Origin: 66-474 sp035695065
GTDB lineage: Bacteria > Pseudomonadota > Gammaproteobacteria > Xanthomonadales > Rhodanobacteraceae
Length of the DNA: 64,000 nucleotides
Direction: 5' to 3'
NCBI GenBank assembly: GCA_035695065.1
Contig: DASSEW010000058.1
Location: 29,362-93,361 of the forward strand
In this document: positions 32,621 through 40,544 of the stretch, in pieces
Layout: every line of letters begins with the position of its first letter
Position numbering within the stretch: the first letter of the stretch is position 1
Program-made: the position numbers and the translations under genes
Notes under the pieces: model-generated
Told to the model about the DNA's origin: nothing
Seen by the model: the letters and a program-made list of their open reading frames with translations, nothing else
Database searches by the model: none

Positions 32621-33853
32621 ATGATGGCCGCTGGCAGCACGATCATGGAGCGCAACATGCTGTTCAAGGCTGCACCCGACTCGCTGGTGAACCGGGGAAA
32701 ATGGCGCTCCGAGTCCCGCTTCGCGCGCTTCGGCCCGCTCATTTCGATGGTGTGGCTGGTGTGGGTGTTCGGGCCCGTCTGGTCGGGCGGCGACCCCGCT
32801 TTCAGGGGGTGGTTGTGGCCCACGCTCGCCAGCGTCGTCGTATTCCTGGTGTTTTACGCACGCGCGTTCACTTGCCCGCGCCGGGAGATGGTCTGGCATG
32901 TGCTGGCAATCGCCGCGCTCGGCGGCGTCTTGACGCCATTCAATCCATTCGCCCAGTGCTATCTGATCTACGCTTGTTCGTTTGCGGCTTATTGCGGCGC
33001 GCCGAAGCTGTCGCTGCGCATCATTGTGTCGCTGCTCGCGCTCTACAGCGGCGAGTGGTTCATCCTGCATCTGCCATGGATTTACCTGTTCAATGGACTG
33101 ATGATCGCGTTGATGGTGGGTGTGATCGGCGTGTTCCAGCGCGTCGAGGGTGATCGCCGCGCGGAACTGCGCCTGAGTCATGATGAAGTGCGGCGGCTCG
33201 CGGCCACCGCCGAGCGCGAACGCATCGGCCGCGACCTGCACGACCTGCTCGGCCACACGTTGTCGCTGGTGGCCGTGAAATCCGAGCTGGCGAAGCGTTT
33301 GCTGGATCGCGACCCGGTCGCGGCGCGACGCGAGATCGCGGAAGTCGAACGCGTCGCGCGCGAGGCCCTGAGCCAGGTGCGCAACGCGGTCACCGGCATC
33401 CGTGCCGCCGGGCTCGCGGCGGAACTGGCTTCGGCGAAACTGCTGCTGGAATCGGCCGGTGTCGTATTCGACTATCGTCCGCCCGCGCTGGCATTGCCTG
33501 AGCAGGTCGAAACCACGCTGGCGCTGGTGTTGCGCGAGGCGGTCACCAACATCCAGCGGCACGCGCATGCAACCCGCGCGGAAGTGAGCGTGGAGCACGA
33601 ACGCGACCGCGCCATCCTGCGCGTGCACGACAACGGGCGCGGCGGCATCGGCGCGCACGGCAACGGACTCACCGGCATGCGCGAGCGCATCGAGGCGCTG
33701 GGCGGAAGCCTGGCGATCCGCTCCGAACGCGGCCGCGGCACCGAACTGGCGATCGCATTGCCACTGCGGGAGGTGGAGCCGGCCGCATCGCCCAAGGCCG
33801 CCCGCGGTTCCGCGCCTGCGGCCACGCTCGGCCACCAGTTGAAGCACGCATGA
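32621..33853 (+). CDS. DesK-like sensor histidine kinase
   Basis: About 410 residues; the start is uncertain (ATG 32621 used; 32645 and 32657 are in frame). Five or six membrane segments occupy residues about 40-175. A HisKA_3 dimerisation motif follows, Glu-Arg-x-x-Ile-Gly-Arg-Asp-Leu-His207-Asp-Leu-Leu-Gly-His, and then an HATPase with Glu-Ala-Val-Thr-Asn-Ile-Gln-Arg-His-Ala and Asp-Asn-Gly-Arg-Gly. This is the DesK/LiaS group, which senses membrane state. It should phosphorylate the regulator encoded by the overlapping next gene and control the ABC operon. Confidence 0.9.
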   Translation: MMAAGSTIMERNMLFKAAPDSLVNRGKWRSESRFARFGPLISMVWLVWVFGPVWSGGDPAFRGWLWPTLASVVVFLVFYARAFTCPRREMVWHVLAIAALGGVLTPFNPFAQCYLIYACSFAAYCGAPKLSLRIIVSLLALYSGEWFILHLPWIYLFNGLMIALMVGVIGVFQRVEGDRRAELRLSHDEVRRLAATAERERIGRDLHDLLGHTLSLVAVKSELAKRLLDRDPVAARREIAEVERVAREALSQVRNAVTGIRAAGLAAELASAKLLLESAGVVFDYRPPALALPEQVETTLALVLREAVTNIQRHAHATRAEVSVEHERDRAILRVHDNGRGGIGAHGNGLTGMRERIEALGGSLAIRSERGRGTELAIALPLREVEPAASPKAARGSAPAATLGHQLKHA

Positions 33854-34452
33854 TCCGCATCCTGCTTGCGGAAGACCAGGCGATGCTGCGCGGCGCGCTG
33901 GCCGCGCTGCTCGCGCTCGAGTCCGACATCGAGGTGCTGGGCAGCGCGCCGGATGGCGAAACCGCCTGGCGCGAAGTGCAGCGGCTGAAACCGGACGTGC
34001 TGATCTCCGACATCGAGATGCCCGGCCTCACCGGGCTGGAACTGGCACAGCGGATCCAGCGGCACGAGTTGCCGATGAAGGTCATCATCGTCACCACGTT
34101 TGCGCGTTGTGGCTACCTGCGCCGCGCGCTGGAAGCAGGCGTTTCGGGCTATCTGCTGAAGGACGCGCCGGCCGAACAACTCGCCGATGCCGTGCGCACC
34201 GTCCATCGCGGCGGTCGTTCCATCGATCCGCAGCTCGCGCTGGAAGCGTGGTCGGAAGCCGATCCGCTCAACGACCGCGAGCGCCAGGTGCTGCGCCTCG
34301 CCGGCGAAGGCCAATCCGCCGGTGACATCGCGCAGAAGCTCAGCCTCTCGCACGGCACCGTGCGCAATTACCTGTCCGAAGCGATCGGCAAACTCGGCGT
34401 GGGCAACCGGATCGAGGCGTACCGGCTCGCGCGGCAGAAAGGGTGGTTGTAA
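33850..34452 (+). CDS. NarL/DesR-type response regulator
   Basis: 200 residues. Receiver domain with acidic pocket Glu8/Asp9, phosphoacceptor Asp54 (Ile-Ser-Asp-Ile-Glu-Met-Pro-Gly) and a Lys in Leu-Leu-Lys-Asp-Ala. It is followed by a LuxR-type helix-turn-helix (Leu-Asn-Asp-Arg-Glu-Arg-Gln-Val-Leu-Arg-Leu). Four-base overlap with the kinase gene. It probably autoregulates the ABC transporter operon. Confidence 0.93.
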   Translation: MIRILLAEDQAMLRGALAALLALESDIEVLGSAPDGETAWREVQRLKPDVLISDIEMPGLTGLELAQRIQRHELPMKVIIVTTFARCGYLRRALEAGVSGYLLKDAPAEQLADAVRTVHRGGRSIDPQLALEAWSEADPLNDRERQVLRLAGEGQSAGDIAQKLSLSHGTVRNYLSEAIGKLGVGNRIEAYRLARQKGWL

Positions 34453-34454
34453 CC

Positions 34455-34829
34455 GTGGTCGATAGCGCGACATTCAAGCCCGACGCGTGGCCCACCGTCG
34501 TCCCGCGCATCTTCCACCCGGATGTCGGCGGGCTGGTTTCATTCGTGCGCGACGTGTTCGCCGCGGAGGGAGAGTGTCACCCGGGAAGGCCGGCCGAAAT
34601 GCGCATCGGCGAATCGGTGGTGATGATCAGCGACGGGGGCGGGGTGCGCGCGGGATTTCCCGCCTGCCTGTACGTTTACGTTGCGGAGGTGGATCGCACC
34701 TGTGCGCGCGCAATCGAGCGGGGAGCCCGTTGCATCGAGGCACCGTCTTCCATGCCTTGGGGCGATCGCCGGGCCATTGTCGAGGATCGGTGGGGAAACA
34801 TCTGGCAGATCGCGAACAGGGAAGCTTGA
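34455..34829 (+). CDS. Glyoxalase/VOC-fold protein (PhnB-like)
   Basis: About 124 residues from GTG 34455 (GTG 34443 is the alternative). One vicinal-oxygen-chelate module pair with Pro-Arg-Ile-Phe-His-Pro-Asp-Val at the N-terminus and the C-terminal Gly-Asp-Arg-Arg-Ala-Ile-Val-Glu-Asp-Arg-Trp-Gly-Asn-Ile-Trp, typical of PhnB/YdeM-like proteins. Metal ligands are not obvious. It is adjacent to the two-component genes, possibly the last member of that operon. Function unknown. Confidence 0.75.
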   Translation: MVDSATFKPDAWPTVVPRIFHPDVGGLVSFVRDVFAAEGECHPGRPAEMRIGESVVMISDGGGVRAGFPACLYVYVAEVDRTCARAIERGARCIEAPSSMPWGDRRAIVEDRWGNIWQIANREA

Positions 34830-34835
34830 TATCGG

Positions 34836-36131
34836 CTAAAGCTGCGACGACGTCAGCGACGACAGCCAGTCCTTCGCCTTGCGCGTCCACGGCCGGTCGC
34901 GCCATTGCTGCAGCGTCGTTTCGCGCGAGCGGCCCATGTCCTGTTCGAACACCTGCGTCATGTGCGCGGCGAATCCGGCGTCGTAGATGTTGAGGTTGGC
35001 TTCGTCGTTGAGCCGGAACGAGCGGTTGTCGAAGTTCGCCGAGCCGACCATCGTCAGATAGCCGTCCACGATCATCATCTTGCAGTGGAACAGGCTTGGC
35101 TGGTAACGGTAGATGTGCGCGCCGGCCTGCAGCATCGCGCCCCACTGCGCCTGCGAGGCCGCGTGCACGATGCTGCTGTCCACGTGCGCGCCAGGCACGA
35201 TGATGCGCACGCGCACGCCGCGCCTGATCGCGGCCTTGAGGGCCTTGCGGATCAGGTTGCTCGGGATGAAATACGAAGCTTCCAGGTCGATGGACTTGTT
35301 GGCCGCGGAGATCGCCAGCAGGTACATCAGCTGCATGTTGCCGCTGCCGTTGTCCGGTGAGCTCGCGAACATCTGCGCGGACGAATGCCCCACCGGCGGC
35401 AACGCCGGGAAATAGGCCTGGCCATATAGTGCATGGCCGCTCACCAGGATCCAGTTGCTCTCGAACACCGCCTGCATCTGCGCGACCGCCGGGCCTTCCA
35501 CCTGGAACTGCATGTCGCGCCAGTGGTCCGGCTTCTGCGCATTGCCCGACCACTCATCGGCGATGCCGATGCCGCCGGTGAAGCCGACCTTGCCGTCCAC
35601 GACCAGGATCTTGCGGTGGTCGCGATTGTTCAGCCGGTCCAGCGTCCACCAGTGCAGCGGGTGGAAGAAATGGAACTGCACGCCGGCGTTCTTCATCTCG
35701 TTGACGACGGAGTCCTTCATCTTCGCGCCGCCGATCGCATCCACCAGCACGTGCACGGGAACGCCCGCGCGCGCGCGTTCCGAAAGCGCGCTCGCGAACT
35801 CGCGGCTGACGAATCCCGACCAGTCCACGTAGGTTTCGAAATCCACCGACCTCTTCGCGCCGCGGATCGCGGCCAGCATCGCCGGGAAGGATTCGGCGCC
35901 GTTCTGCAGTTCGGTGATGCGGTTGCCGTCCAGCACGGCCGGGCCGGGCAGGTTGGAAACCTCGTAATGAAATTGCGCGCTTTCGACCGCGCTGGCGCCC
36001 TGGATGTCGCGGTCCAGCAGCACCTGGTCCGGGAGCAGGTTCTGCGCCGCCAGCACAGCGGCGATGGTCGCGATCACGCTGACCACGCAGATGCCCACGC
36101 GGATCAGCCATTCCTTGGTGGTCCGTTGCAT
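34836..36131 (-). CDS. Phospholipase D-family protein, cardiolipin-synthase-like
   Basis: 431 residues from the ATG at 36131, with GGGAGG 6 bases upstream. A single N-terminal membrane helix (about 10-30), then two PLD domains, each with a motif of the HKD class: Arg-Asp-His-Arg-Lys-Ile-Leu-Val-Val-Asp-Gly in the first half, and Phe-His-Cys-Lys-Met-Met-Ile-Val-Asp-Gly with Gly-Ser-Ala-Asn-Phe-Asp-Asn-Arg-Ser in the second. This is the bacterial cardiolipin synthase/ClsB layout, making cardiolipin from phosphatidylglycerol at the inner membrane. A nonspecific phospholipase role is also possible. Confidence 0.88.
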   Translation of the reverse strand: MQRTTKEWLIRVGICVVSVIATIAAVLAAQNLLPDQVLLDRDIQGASAVESAQFHYEVSNLPGPAVLDGNRITELQNGAESFPAMLAAIRGAKRSVDFETYVDWSGFVSREFASALSERARAGVPVHVLVDAIGGAKMKDSVVNEMKNAGVQFHFFHPLHWWTLDRLNNRDHRKILVVDGKVGFTGGIGIADEWSGNAQKPDHWRDMQFQVEGPAVAQMQAVFESNWILVSGHALYGQAYFPALPPVGHSSAQMFASSPDNGSGNMQLMYLLAISAANKSIDLEASYFIPSNLIRKALKAAIRRGVRVRIIVPGAHVDSSIVHAASQAQWGAMLQAGAHIYRYQPSLFHCKMMIVDGYLTMVGSANFDNRSFRLNDEANLNIYDAGFAAHMTQVFEQDMGRSRETTLQQWRDRPWTRKAKDWLSSLTSSQL

Positions 36132-36249
36132 GCCAAGCCTCCCGCCAGCCGATGATCATCCTGTGAATCCAGTGCTGATCCCGTGATGGTGGGATGCGGT
36201 CCGTGTGCAATGGCGCTATCGTGCGCGGGATCGAAGGGGAGGGAATGCC

Positions 36250-38055
36250 ATGCCGAAGGTTCGTGTTGCCTTGTCCCTGGGAGTGATGCTGGCTGCCGGC
36301 TTCGCCTGCGCCGCCAGCGCGCCGGTCGCGGGGTTCCCGCCGCAACTCCCCGCCGCCGACATGGTGCTGCGCGATGCCAACATCGCCACGCTCGATCCAC
36401 TGCAGCCTTCGGCGCAGGCCCTGGCGATCCGCGACGGGAAAATCCTCGCGCTCGGCAGCGATGCTGCAATCGCGCACTACATCGGCGCGCACACGCAGGT
36501 GCTGGACCTGCACGGCGCCTTCGTCACGCCGGGTTTCATCGAGGGCCACGGCCATCTGCTCGGCACCGGCGAGGCGCTGATGGAGCTCGACCTGGGCAAC
36601 GCGCCGAACTGGGACGCGATCGTGGCGATGGTGAAGGCCGCGGTCGCCAAGGCGAAGCCCGGCGAGTGGATCGTCGGCGCGGGCTGGCAGCAGACGAAAT
36701 GGGACAAGGTGCCGCAACCCAACGTCGACGGCCTGCCGCTGCCGGCGAGCCTGGATGCGGTATCACCGCACAATCCGGTGATCCTGAAACACATCAGCGA
36801 GCACGGGATCTATGCCAATGCCGCCGCGCTGAAACTGGCCGGCATCACGGCCTCCACGCCCGATCCGGTCGGCGGCAGCATCGTGCACGATGCGCAAGGC
36901 AATCCCATCGGCATGTTGCGCGACACCGCGGCGATGCCGGTGATCGCGGCGTACCAGCGCTATCTCGCCGGCCTGCCGCCCGCGCAACAGGCGGCGATGC
37001 ACGAGCGCGCGCTGCAACTGGCGGTGCAGAACGAAGTCAGCAAGGGCATCACCACCTTCGTGGACATGGGCGAGGATTTCGCCACGCTCGATTGGCTGAA
37101 GCAGCAGGCCGGCAAGGGCTTGCCGTTGCGCCTCTACGAAAACGTGCGGACCGATTCGATCGCTGAACTGGATTCGAAGCTCGCGCAGTACCGCACGATC
37201 GGTTACGCCGAGGATCATTTCACCGTGCGCGGGGTCGGCGAGATCCTGTCCGACGGTGCGCTCGGCACGCGCAGCGCGTGGTTCCTGGAACCGTACAGCG
37301 ACGCGCCGGACGTCACCGGCAAGAACGTCACGCCGATGGCCGATATCGAGAAGATGGCGCAGATCGCCGCGCGCGACGGCTTCCAGCTTTCGGTGCATGC
37401 CATAGGCGACCGCGCCAACCATGAAACGCTCGACCTGTTCCAGAAAGTTTTCACAGCCGATCCGGCCGCGCATGCGTTGCGCTGGCGGATCGAGCACGCG
37501 CAGCATCTCGCGCCTTCCGACATCCCGCGCTTCGCGGAGCTTGGCGTGATCGCCTCGATGCAATCCATCCACGCCTGCTCGGACGCGCCGATGGTGGTGC
37601 CTCGCCTCGGCGAGCAACGCGCGCGCGAAGGTGCCTATGTGTGGCATTCGCTGATCGAATCCGGCGCGATCGTGCTCGACGGCACCGACACGCCGGTCGA
37701 AGACACCAATCCGATCGCGAATTTCTACTGCGGCGTGACCCGCGACTACGGCAAGGGCCGCACCTTCTTCCCCGACCAGGCCAAGACCCGCATGCAGGAA
37801 CTGCGCGCCTACACCTGGAACAACGCCTACGCGATCTTCGAGGAGCACCAGCTCGGCTCGCTCTCGCCGGGCAAGCTCGCCGACATGGACGTGATCTCGG
37901 GCGACCTGCTGACCATCCCGACTGGCGACATCCTGCGCGCGCGCGTGCTCTACACCATCGTCGGCGGCAAGGTCGTCTACAAGCGGCCGGGCGCGGAACA
38001 ATGGCGCAGCGGCCAGTCGTTCGAGCCGATGCCGGAGTTCAGCCACGTGAACTGA
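36250..38055 (+). CDS. Exported amidohydrolase (YtcJ-like)
   Basis: 601 residues from ATG 36250, with GGGGAGGG upstream and a signal peptide (about 22 residues, ending Ala-Cys-Ala-Ala). It belongs to the amidohydrolase_3 family (PF07969): Glu-Gly-His-Gly-His-Leu metal motif near 97, further His residues in Ser-Val-His-Ala-Ile-Gly-Asp and Glu-His-Ala-Gln-His, and a terminal Asp-Gly-Thr-Asp-Thr-Pro. It hydrolyses C-N bonds of an unknown substrate, probably in the periplasm. Confidence 0.88.
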   Translation: MPKVRVALSLGVMLAAGFACAASAPVAGFPPQLPAADMVLRDANIATLDPLQPSAQALAIRDGKILALGSDAAIAHYIGAHTQVLDLHGAFVTPGFIEGHGHLLGTGEALMELDLGNAPNWDAIVAMVKAAVAKAKPGEWIVGAGWQQTKWDKVPQPNVDGLPLPASLDAVSPHNPVILKHISEHGIYANAAALKLAGITASTPDPVGGSIVHDAQGNPIGMLRDTAAMPVIAAYQRYLAGLPPAQQAAMHERALQLAVQNEVSKGITTFVDMGEDFATLDWLKQQAGKGLPLRLYENVRTDSIAELDSKLAQYRTIGYAEDHFTVRGVGEILSDGALGTRSAWFLEPYSDAPDVTGKNVTPMADIEKMAQIAARDGFQLSVHAIGDRANHETLDLFQKVFTADPAAHALRWRIEHAQHLAPSDIPRFAELGVIASMQSIHACSDAPMVVPRLGEQRAREGAYVWHSLIESGAIVLDGTDTPVEDTNPIANFYCGVTRDYGKGRTFFPDQAKTRMQELRAYTWNNAYAIFEEHQLGSLSPGKLADMDVISGDLLTIPTGDILRARVLYTIVGGKVVYKRPGAEQWRSGQSFEPMPEFSHVN

Positions 38056-38114
38056 CGCGCGGCGGGAGGGGCGCCGCCCTACAATGCGCGGTTGGACATT
38101 CACGATCGCCGCGC

Positions 38115-39161
38115 TTGAAGAAATCCGACTTCCATTACGACCTGCCGCCCGAGCTGATCGCGCAGGCGCCGCTGTCCGAGCGCAGCGCCAGCCGCCTGCT
38201 GGTACTGGACGCCGCGCGCGCAGCGTGGGCCGACCGTGCATTCCGCGACCTGCCGCAACTGCTGCGCGCCGGCGACCTGCTGGTGTTCAACGACACCCGC
38301 GTGTTGCCGGCACGGCTGTTCGGCCACAAGGAAACCGGCGGCGCGGTCGAGATCCTGCTGGAACGCATCACCGGCGCGCACAGCGCGACCGCGCAGCTGG
38401 GCGTCAGCAAGAAGCCGCGCGAGGGCTCGCACATCCTGCTGGACGACGGCACGCGGGTGCGCGTGCTCGGCCGCGAAGGGGCGTTCTTCGAACTGATGTT
38501 CGAAACCAGCGAGCCGCTGGAGAAAGTGCTTTCGCGGCTCGGCCGCATGCCGCTGCCGCCGTACATCGCGCGCGATGCAGGCGAGGCCGATGCGGAGCGC
38601 TACCAGACCGTGTACGCACGCGAACCCGGCGCGGTGGCGGCGCCGACCGCGGGCCTGCATTTCGACCAGCCTTTGCTCGACGAACTGCGCGCGCGCGGAG
38701 TGGAGTTCGGCTATGTCACGCTGCACGTAGGTGCCGGCACCTTCCAGCCGGTGCGCAGCGAGAAGATCGAAGACCACGTGATGCACCGCGAGTGGTTGAA
38801 CGTGGGTGCGGAACTCGTGGAGAAGATCCGCGCGACGCGCGCGCGCGGCGGACGCGTGATCGCGGTCGGTACCACCGTGGTGCGCGCGCTGGAAGCGGCG
38901 CGCGACGGTGGCGAGCTGAAACCCTTCGCCGGCGAGACGCGCATCTTTATCGTGCCGGGCTACCGGATCGAAAGCGTGGACGCGCTGATCACCAATTTCC
39001 ACCTGCCCGAATCCACGCTGATGATGCTGGTGTCCGCGCTGGCCGGGCGCGAACTGATCCTCGCGGCATACCGGCACGCGGTCGAGCAGCGCTACCGGTT
39101 CTTCTCCTATGGCGATGCGATGTTGATATTGCCTCGGCGCAATGATCTTGCTCCGGTCTGA
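38115..39161 (+). CDS. queA: S-adenosylmethionine:tRNA ribosyltransferase-isomerase
   Basis: 348 residues from TTG 38115, the only start giving the family N-terminus Lys-Lys-Ser-Asp-Phe-His-Tyr-Asp-Leu-Pro. Signatures: Phe-Asn-Asp-Thr-Arg-Val-Leu-Pro-Ala-Arg, Pro-Pro-Tyr-Ile, Ala-Ala-Pro-Thr-Ala-Gly-Leu-His-Phe and Thr-Asn-Phe-His-Leu-Pro. It transfers ribose from SAM to preQ1 in tRNA, making epoxyqueuosine. It is followed by tgt, the preceding step of the queuosine pathway, across a repeat element. The TTG start and poor ribosome-binding site imply low expression. Confidence 0.95.
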   Translation: MKKSDFHYDLPPELIAQAPLSERSASRLLVLDAARAAWADRAFRDLPQLLRAGDLLVFNDTRVLPARLFGHKETGGAVEILLERITGAHSATAQLGVSKKPREGSHILLDDGTRVRVLGREGAFFELMFETSEPLEKVLSRLGRMPLPPYIARDAGEADAERYQTVYAREPGAVAAPTAGLHFDQPLLDELRARGVEFGYVTLHVGAGTFQPVRSEKIEDHVMHREWLNVGAELVEKIRATRARGGRVIAVGTTVVRALEAARDGGELKPFAGETRIFIVPGYRIESVDALITNFHLPESTLMMLVSALAGRELILAAYRHAVEQRYRFFSYGDAMLILPRRNDLAPV

Positions 39162-39162
39162 A

Positions 39163-39302
39163 CCCCTCTCCCCTCGGGAGAGGGGCAGGGGTGAGGGTAC
39201 GAACTTGCGCGATCGGATATGCGCATCGCCGGCTTGTGGCTCGTTGATTTCGGCGTACCCTCACCCGGCGCTACGCGCCACCCTCTCCCGGAGGGAGAGG
39301 GG
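39163..39302. repeat. Inverted-repeat element, family D, between queA and tgt
   Basis: Arms CCCCTCTCCCCTCGGGAGAGG + GTGAGGGTAC (39163-39200) and GTACCCTCACC + CTCTCCCGGAGGGAGAGGGG (39255-39302) flank a spacer of about 55 bases. This is the largest of the three family D copies. Confidence 0.85.
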
Positions 39303-39329
39303 ATTGCCTCGTGCGAGTGGATGATTCCC

Positions 39330-40451
39330 ATGGACTTCGATGTCATTTGCACCGACCACGCCGCTCGCCGCGGCCGCATCACGCTGCCGCGCGGCTCGAT
39401 CGAGACGCCGTGCTTCATGCCGGTCGGCACTTATGGCTCGGTCAAGGCGATGACGCCGCGCGATCTCACCGACGTCGGCGCGCAGATCATCCTCGGCAAC
39501 ACGTTCCACCTGTGGTTGCGGCCCGGGCTGGACGTGATCGAACGGTTCGGCGGGTTGCACCGTTTCATTGGCTGGAACGGGCCGATCCTTACCGACTCCG
39601 GCGGCTTCCAGGTGTTCTCGCTGGCGCAGATGCGCAAGCTGAGCGAGGAGGGCGTGGCATTCGCTTCGCCGGTCGACGGTGCGCGCGTGTTCCTGTCGCC
39701 GGAGGAATCCATGCGCATCCAGCACGTGCTGGATTCCGACATCGTGATGGCCTTCGATGAATGCCCGCCGGTGCTGGATGAAAGCGGCGCGGCGGTGTCC
39801 GTGCAACGCGTGCGCGAGTCGATGGAGTTGTCGTTGCGCTGGGCGGCGCGTTCGCGGCGCGCGCACGATGACCTGCGCAACCGCAATGCGTTGTTCGGGA
39901 TCGTGCAGGGCGGCGTGCACGCGGATCTGCGCGAGCGCTCCGCGCGCGGGCTGCTGGAGATCGGCTTCGACGGCTATGCGATCGGCGGCCTTGCCATCGG
40001 TGAGTCGGAAAACGATCGCAATGCGACGCTGGATTCCACCGTGCCGTTGCTGCCGATGGACAGGCCGCGTTACCTGATGGGCGTGGGCCGGCCGCAGGAC
40101 ATCGTGGAAGCGGTGCGCCGCGGCGTGGACATGTTCGACTGCGTGATGCCGACCCGCAACGCGCGCAATGGTTTCCTGTTCACGCGCTCGGGCACGCTTC
40201 GCATCCGCAATGCGAAGTATGCGCAGGACACGAACGTGATCGAGGAGGGTTGCGAGTGCTACGCGTGCTCGAACGGATTCTCGCGCGCGTACCTGCGGCA
40301 CCTGGATCGCTGCAACGAGATCCTCGGCGCGCAGCTCGCGACGATGCACAACCTGCATTTCTACCTGCGACTGATGCGCGAACTGCGCGAGGCGATCGCG
40401 GCGGGGAAGCTGGAGGATTACGTGGCGGAGTTCTACGCGCGGTTGGCGTAG
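39330..40451 (+). CDS. tgt: tRNA-guanine transglycosylase
   Basis: 373 residues from ATG 39330 (ATG 39321 adds three). Catalytic features: Thr-Asp-Ser-Gly-Gly-Phe-Gln-Val-Phe, Gly-Gly-Leu-Ala-Ile-Gly-Glu, Phe-Asp-Cys-Val-Met-Pro-Thr-Arg-Asn-Ala-Arg, and the zinc site Cys-x-Cys-x-x-Cys plus a His (Cys-Glu-Cys-Tyr-Ala-Cys). It swaps guanine-34 for preQ1 in Asp, Asn, His and Tyr tRNAs. The TAG stop is the start of a family A repeat. Confidence 0.96.
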   Translation: MDFDVICTDHAARRGRITLPRGSIETPCFMPVGTYGSVKAMTPRDLTDVGAQIILGNTFHLWLRPGLDVIERFGGLHRFIGWNGPILTDSGGFQVFSLAQMRKLSEEGVAFASPVDGARVFLSPEESMRIQHVLDSDIVMAFDECPPVLDESGAAVSVQRVRESMELSLRWAARSRRAHDDLRNRNALFGIVQGGVHADLRERSARGLLEIGFDGYAIGGLAIGESENDRNATLDSTVPLLPMDRPRYLMGVGRPQDIVEAVRRGVDMFDCVMPTRNARNGFLFTRSGTLRIRNAKYAQDTNVIEEGCECYACSNGFSRAYLRHLDRCNEILGAQLATMHNLHFYLRLMRELREAIAAGKLEDYVAEFYARLA

Positions 40452-40500
40452 GGCGGGCACTGCCCGCCTGCTTGCGTGCGGCGGACGATGTCCGCCCCAC
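40448..40500. repeat. REP-like pair, family A, supplying the tgt stop
   Basis: GTAGGGCGGGCACTGCCCGCC and GCGGCGGACGATGTCCGCCCCAC. TAG 40449-40451 ends tgt. Confidence 0.85.
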
Positions 40501-40544
40501 GCGTACTGCCGTTGAAGGCAGATCGCAAGCGCCGCATGTTCGAC

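Noticed and set aside
2651..40500. A CRISPR array made of the GCGGGCAATGCCCGC-type repeats
   Set aside because: The copies are scattered over 38 kb in intergenic spaces, alternate in orientation, and have no regular unique spacers.
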